From positions 1 to 42,547 of the forward strand of contig JANXWA010000019.1 of the NCBI GenBank assembly GCA_025351385.1: DNA of 42,547 nucleotides, in the 5' to 3' direction. The stretch is from Acidimicrobiales bacterium (lineage in GTDB: Bacteria > Actinomycetota > Acidimicrobiia > Acidimicrobiales > RAAP-2). The notes beneath the pieces are model-generated. The model made no database searches, was not told where the DNA came from, and worked only from the letters and a program-made list of their open reading frames with translations. Of the stretch, positions 39,756 to 42,547 are shown in pieces; the stretch's first letter is position 1, and every line of letters starts with the position of its first letter. Both the position numbers and the translations under genes were made by a program.

Positions 39756-41008
39756 GATCCCCAGCCCTTCGTGGCCAGTTCGAGGGCCGGACCTCCGGTC
39801 GAGCGAAGACGGAAGATCTCCTTGATCAGCACGGGCGTCGCTACGAACAGCACGATCGCCGACTGGATTACCGTCGACAGGTCGAGGGGAATGCCGGTGG
39901 CCGCCTGCATCGCCCGTCCGCCAACGCCGAGCGCGGCGAAGAGGAGCGATCCCCAGACAATGCCCATGGGACGATTGCGACCGAGCAACGCGACCGTGAT
40001 CGCCGTGAAGCCGATGCCGGCGCTGCCGATGAGGAAGCCTCCGTCGATGAAGTGGGTCGTCCCGGCCTCTTGGACGATGCCCGCGAGGCCGGCCAGACCG
40101 CCCGAGACGAGAAAGACCATGACCACCACGACCCGTGAGTTGATGCCCGACGCCCTGGCGGCATTGGGGTTCGCCCCGGTGACGCGAAAGTCAAATCCCA
40201 GTGACGAGCGGTCGAGGAACCACCAGGCGAAGATCACGACGCCAGCGGCCACGAACAGACCCCAGTTCACGCGAAGTCCGGTCGACGCGCCAAAGAGTGG
40301 TGCGAGCTGCGCTGACGGGTCGAGCGATCGTGAGATGACGTTCTGCTGGTTCGGCAGTTGCAGGGACGTGGAAAGGAGCACGTAGATGAGGAACGCGTAG
40401 ATCACGTAGTTGAACATGATCGTGACGATGACCTCGTGTGCGCCGGTGTAGGCCTTGAGGATGCCCGGCACCGCTCCGGCGACCATCCCACCGACGATGC
40501 CGGCGATGAGCGTGAGCGGCAGGTGGACGAAGGTCGGGCAGTGGATCATCGAGCCAACAGTTGCTCCGAGGATGCCGCCGAGCACGGCCTGACCGTTCGC
40601 GCCGATGTTGAAGATGCCGGTCTGGAACGCGATGCCGACCCCGATGCTCGCGATGATCAGCGGGGTCGCGTAGGTGAGGGTCTCGGAGAGCGGCGTCAGC
40701 GAGAGTGACCAATTCTGCCCGGTGGTGACGGAGTGCCAGAACTGCGGAGGGTCGACAATCGATCCGGTGAACATGGAGCGGTACGCGGCGCCCACGTTGT
40801 CGAAGGTGACCTTCAGCGCGTGACCCGGTCCGCCCCAACTGTGGAAGACGCCGCGCCACGAGTCGAGGACGGGGGGCGTCGTGATGATGATGACGAGCGC
40901 GCCGACGAACAAGCCCAACAACAACGCGAAGAACGTGACGACGAGTGGACTGCGCGACGTGATGCGCGACCACGCCTTCAGTGGCGCGAACGGTTGGGCA
41001 TTAAGCAT
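39752..41008 (-). CDS. Nucleoside ABC transporter permease, first (NupP/YufP-like)
   Basis: This is a 418-residue BPD_transp_2 permease, the partner of the following gene. Conserved sections are ETLTYATPLIIASIGVGIAFQTGIFNIGANGQAVLGG and the ATPase-facing loop FRVTGANPNAARASGINSR. A single N-terminal helix (about 23-45) and a 60-residue extracytoplasmic stretch precede the core. The ATG at 41008 lies inside the end of the ATPase gene (8-nt overlap). The three genes form one unit reading toward lower coordinates. Confidence 0.9.
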   Translation of the reverse strand: MLNAQPFAPLKAWSRITSRSPLVVTFFALLLGLFVGALVIIITTPPVLDSWRGVFHSWGGPGHALKVTFDNVGAAYRSMFTGSIVDPPQFWHSVTTGQNWSLSLTPLSETLTYATPLIIASIGVGIAFQTGIFNIGANGQAVLGGILGATVGSMIHCPTFVHLPLTLIAGIVGGMVAGAVPGILKAYTGAHEVIVTIMFNYVIYAFLIYVLLSTSLQLPNQQNVISRSLDPSAQLAPLFGASTGLRVNWGLFVAAGVVIFAWWFLDRSSLGFDFRVTGANPNAARASGINSRVVVVMVFLVSGGLAGLAGIVQEAGTTHFIDGGFLIGSAGIGFTAITVALLGRNRPMGIVWGSLLFAALGVGGRAMQAATGIPLDLSTVIQSAIVLFVATPVLIKEIFRLRSTGGPALELATKGWGS

Positions 41009-42512
41009 GGGCTTCCTCGACCACGCCGGCCATCAACAAGCCGATTGACTCACGCGAAGTGCCGGGATCGACCACGCCGGTGATCTTGCCCTGGTGCATG
41101 ACCGCGATCCGGTCGCCGAGGGACAGCACCTCATCGAGTTCGGACGAGACGATCATGACGCCGATTCCCTCGTCGCGCTGGCGAACGATTTGCTTGTGGA
41201 CGTATTCAATCGAGCCCACGTCGAGACCTCGGGTCGGCTGTGAGGCGACGAAAAGAGAGAGGGGTCGTGAGAGCTCTCGCGCGACGATGACCTTCTGCTG
41301 GTTCCCACCGGAGAGCGAGCTGACGATTTCGCCAATGGAGGTCGCCCTGATGTCGAAGTTCTTAACCACCGTGTCGGCGTTCTCGCGCACGGCGGCGAGA
41401 TTTCGCGTACCTCGACTGGCGAAGGGCGCGCGGCGAGGAGTATTCAATACGAGATTGTCGGCCACCGACATCGATAGGACCAATCCGTTGCGCTGGCGGT
41501 CCTCGGGGACGTGGCCGAGTCCGGCGTCGAGGATCTGGCGCGGGGACTTGTTGGTGATGTCCTGTCCGCGAAGCTTGATGGTGCCCGACTCCACCGGTCG
41601 CATGCCGGCGAGGGCTTCGACGAGCTCAGTCTGGCCATTGCCCTGCACGCCGGCCAACGCCAGGATCTCGCCGGCCCGGACCTCGAGCGAGACACCGTTA
41701 ACGGCGGGCAGCCCCCGGTCGTCGCGTACCACCAGGTCGCGGATCTCCAGGACGTCATCGCCCGGTTCGCGCGGACTCTTGTCGACGGTAAGGATCACTT
41801 CGCGACCGACCATGAGCGACGCCAGGGACTCCTCGGAGTCGGAGGGTTGGGCGGTCCCGACGACCCGTCCCTGACGGATCACGGTGATGACGTCGGCGAC
41901 CTCCTTCACCTCTTTCAACTTGTGGGTGATGAAGAGTATCGACTTGCCGGAGTCAGCGAGGGAGCGCATGATGGCCATGAGTGCGTCGATCTCCTGAGGG
42001 GTCAAGACCGCGGTCGGCTCATCGAGAATCAGCAGCTCCGCCTCATGGTCGAGGGCCTTCAGGATCTCCACGCGCTGCTGGAGGCCCACGGGCAGTTCCT
42101 CGACGATGGCGTCCGGGTCGACCTCGAGGCCGAACTCCTTCGACACTCGTCGAATGTCATCGCGGGCCTTGGTGTAGTCGAGTCGATCGAAGGACTTGGT
42201 GGGCTCGAAGCCGAGGACCACGTTCTCGGCCACCGAAAAGACGGGGACGAGCATGAAGTGCTGGTGCACCATGCCGATGCCGCGCCGCACGGCCTCGCCG
42301 GAGTTGGAGAACCAGACGGGCTCCCCGTCGATGATCATCTGCCCCTCGTCAGGACGGAGCAGACCGAAGATGAGGTTCATCAAGGTCGACTTGCCCGCAC
42401 CGTTCTCGCCGAGCAGGCAGTGGATCTGACCCGGCTCGACCACCAGGTCGATGGCGTCGTTGGCCGTCAGTGTGTCAAATCGCTTGGTCACACCTCGGAG
42501 CTCTAATCGCAT
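41001..42512 (-). CDS. Nucleoside ABC transporter ATPase with two ABC domains (NupO/YufO-like)
   Basis: This is a 503-residue ATPase with two fused ABC domains, as in RbsA, MglA and YufO. The first domain has a full Walker A GENGAGKST (34-42), HQHFMLVPVFSVAENV after the Q-loop, and Walker B LLILDEPTAVL. The second has the degenerate P-loop GVQGNGQTELV but a clear signature LSGGNQQKV. MVHQHFMLVP is a mark of the BMP/nucleoside branch. The ATG at 42512 follows a TACGAT -10 by 8 nt. The BMP-type substrate-binding lipoprotein that normally goes with this system is not in the window. Confidence 0.93.
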   Translation of the reverse strand: MRLELRGVTKRFDTLTANDAIDLVVEPGQIHCLLGENGAGKSTLMNLIFGLLRPDEGQMIIDGEPVWFSNSGEAVRRGIGMVHQHFMLVPVFSVAENVVLGFEPTKSFDRLDYTKARDDIRRVSKEFGLEVDPDAIVEELPVGLQQRVEILKALDHEAELLILDEPTAVLTPQEIDALMAIMRSLADSGKSILFITHKLKEVKEVADVITVIRQGRVVGTAQPSDSEESLASLMVGREVILTVDKSPREPGDDVLEIRDLVVRDDRGLPAVNGVSLEVRAGEILALAGVQGNGQTELVEALAGMRPVESGTIKLRGQDITNKSPRQILDAGLGHVPEDRQRNGLVLSMSVADNLVLNTPRRAPFASRGTRNLAAVRENADTVVKNFDIRATSIGEIVSSLSGGNQQKVIVARELSRPLSLFVASQPTRGLDVGSIEYVHKQIVRQRDEGIGVMIVSSELDEVLSLGDRIAVMHQGKITGVVDPGTSRESIGLLMAGVVEEAHA

Positions 42513-42520
42513 CAGGGTTT

Positions 42521-42526
42521 ATCGTA
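42521..42526 (-). promoter_or_regulatory. -10 element for the nucleoside ABC operon
   Basis: TACGAT on the minus strand ends 8 nt before the ATG at 42512, so the operon may begin here with almost no leader rather than with genes beyond the window. Confidence 0.45.
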
Positions 42527-42547
42527 GTCAGCACGAAGGCCCGAGTC

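Overview
The window is about 42.5 kb of high-GC DNA with an actinobacterial gene set: the rimO-pgsA-cinA...recA core, a recA preceded by an actinobacterial-type LexA box, many GTG starts with 4-nt GTGA/ATGA overlaps, and many genes whose start codon lies 6-9 nt after a TANNNT -10 element, the signature of leaderless mRNAs. A deep actinobacterial lineage such as Acidimicrobiia fits the style, but this is inference; no rRNA is present. Coding density is very high. No stretch over 300 bases lacks a gene; the longest gaps are 2147-2404 (divergent control region) and 10013-10181 (two promoters and an inverted repeat).

Layout. (1) 1-6149: a split B12-dependent acyl-CoA mutase (catalytic subunit cut by the window edge) and an M20 peptidase/deacylase on the minus strand, divergent from an NCS1 nucleobase-type permease, an amidohydrolase and a GntR/FCD regulator. 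This looks like uptake and hydrolysis of a heterocyclic or amide nitrogen compound. A 48-nt near-perfect palindrome lies inside the start of the amidohydrolase gene. (2) 6194-10012: TSUP transporter, Nudix hydrolase, and a complete polar amino-acid ABC transporter. (3) 10182-17040: tRNA-Ser(GCU), rimO, pgsA, cinA, a serine hydrolase, and recA interrupted by a 362-residue intein with homing-endonuclease motifs. (4) 17126-25603: hexapeptide acyltransferase, MFS exporter, serB, a [3Fe-4S] ferredoxin with two tandem P450s, Xaa-Pro aminopeptidase, crotonase-family enzyme and a small membrane protein. (5) 25619-27990: rmlA, rmlB and rmlC for dTDP-sugar synthesis, without rmlD. (6) 28036-42512: a large nucleoside salvage locus.

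In the nucleoside locus a two-permease ABC importer (its substrate-binding lipoprotein is not in the window) would bring nucleosides in. Cdd and Add deaminate them. DeoA and the purine nucleoside phosphorylase release bases and (deoxy)ribose-1-phosphate. The PGM/PMM-family mutase would make the 5-phosphate. DeoC splits deoxyribose-5-phosphate to glyceraldehyde-3-phosphate and acetaldehyde, which the adjacent aldehyde dehydrogenase could oxidise. PsuK and PsuG add a route for pseudouridine. Inside the deoC operon sits a shortened aldehyde-dehydrogenase paralogue without the catalytic residues.

I did not see a clearly unprecedented multi-gene system. The most noteworthy items are the recA intein, the catalytically empty ALDH paralogue, the intragenic hairpin, the divergent promoter palindromes and the repeated use of CTAG as a shared stop for convergent genes.
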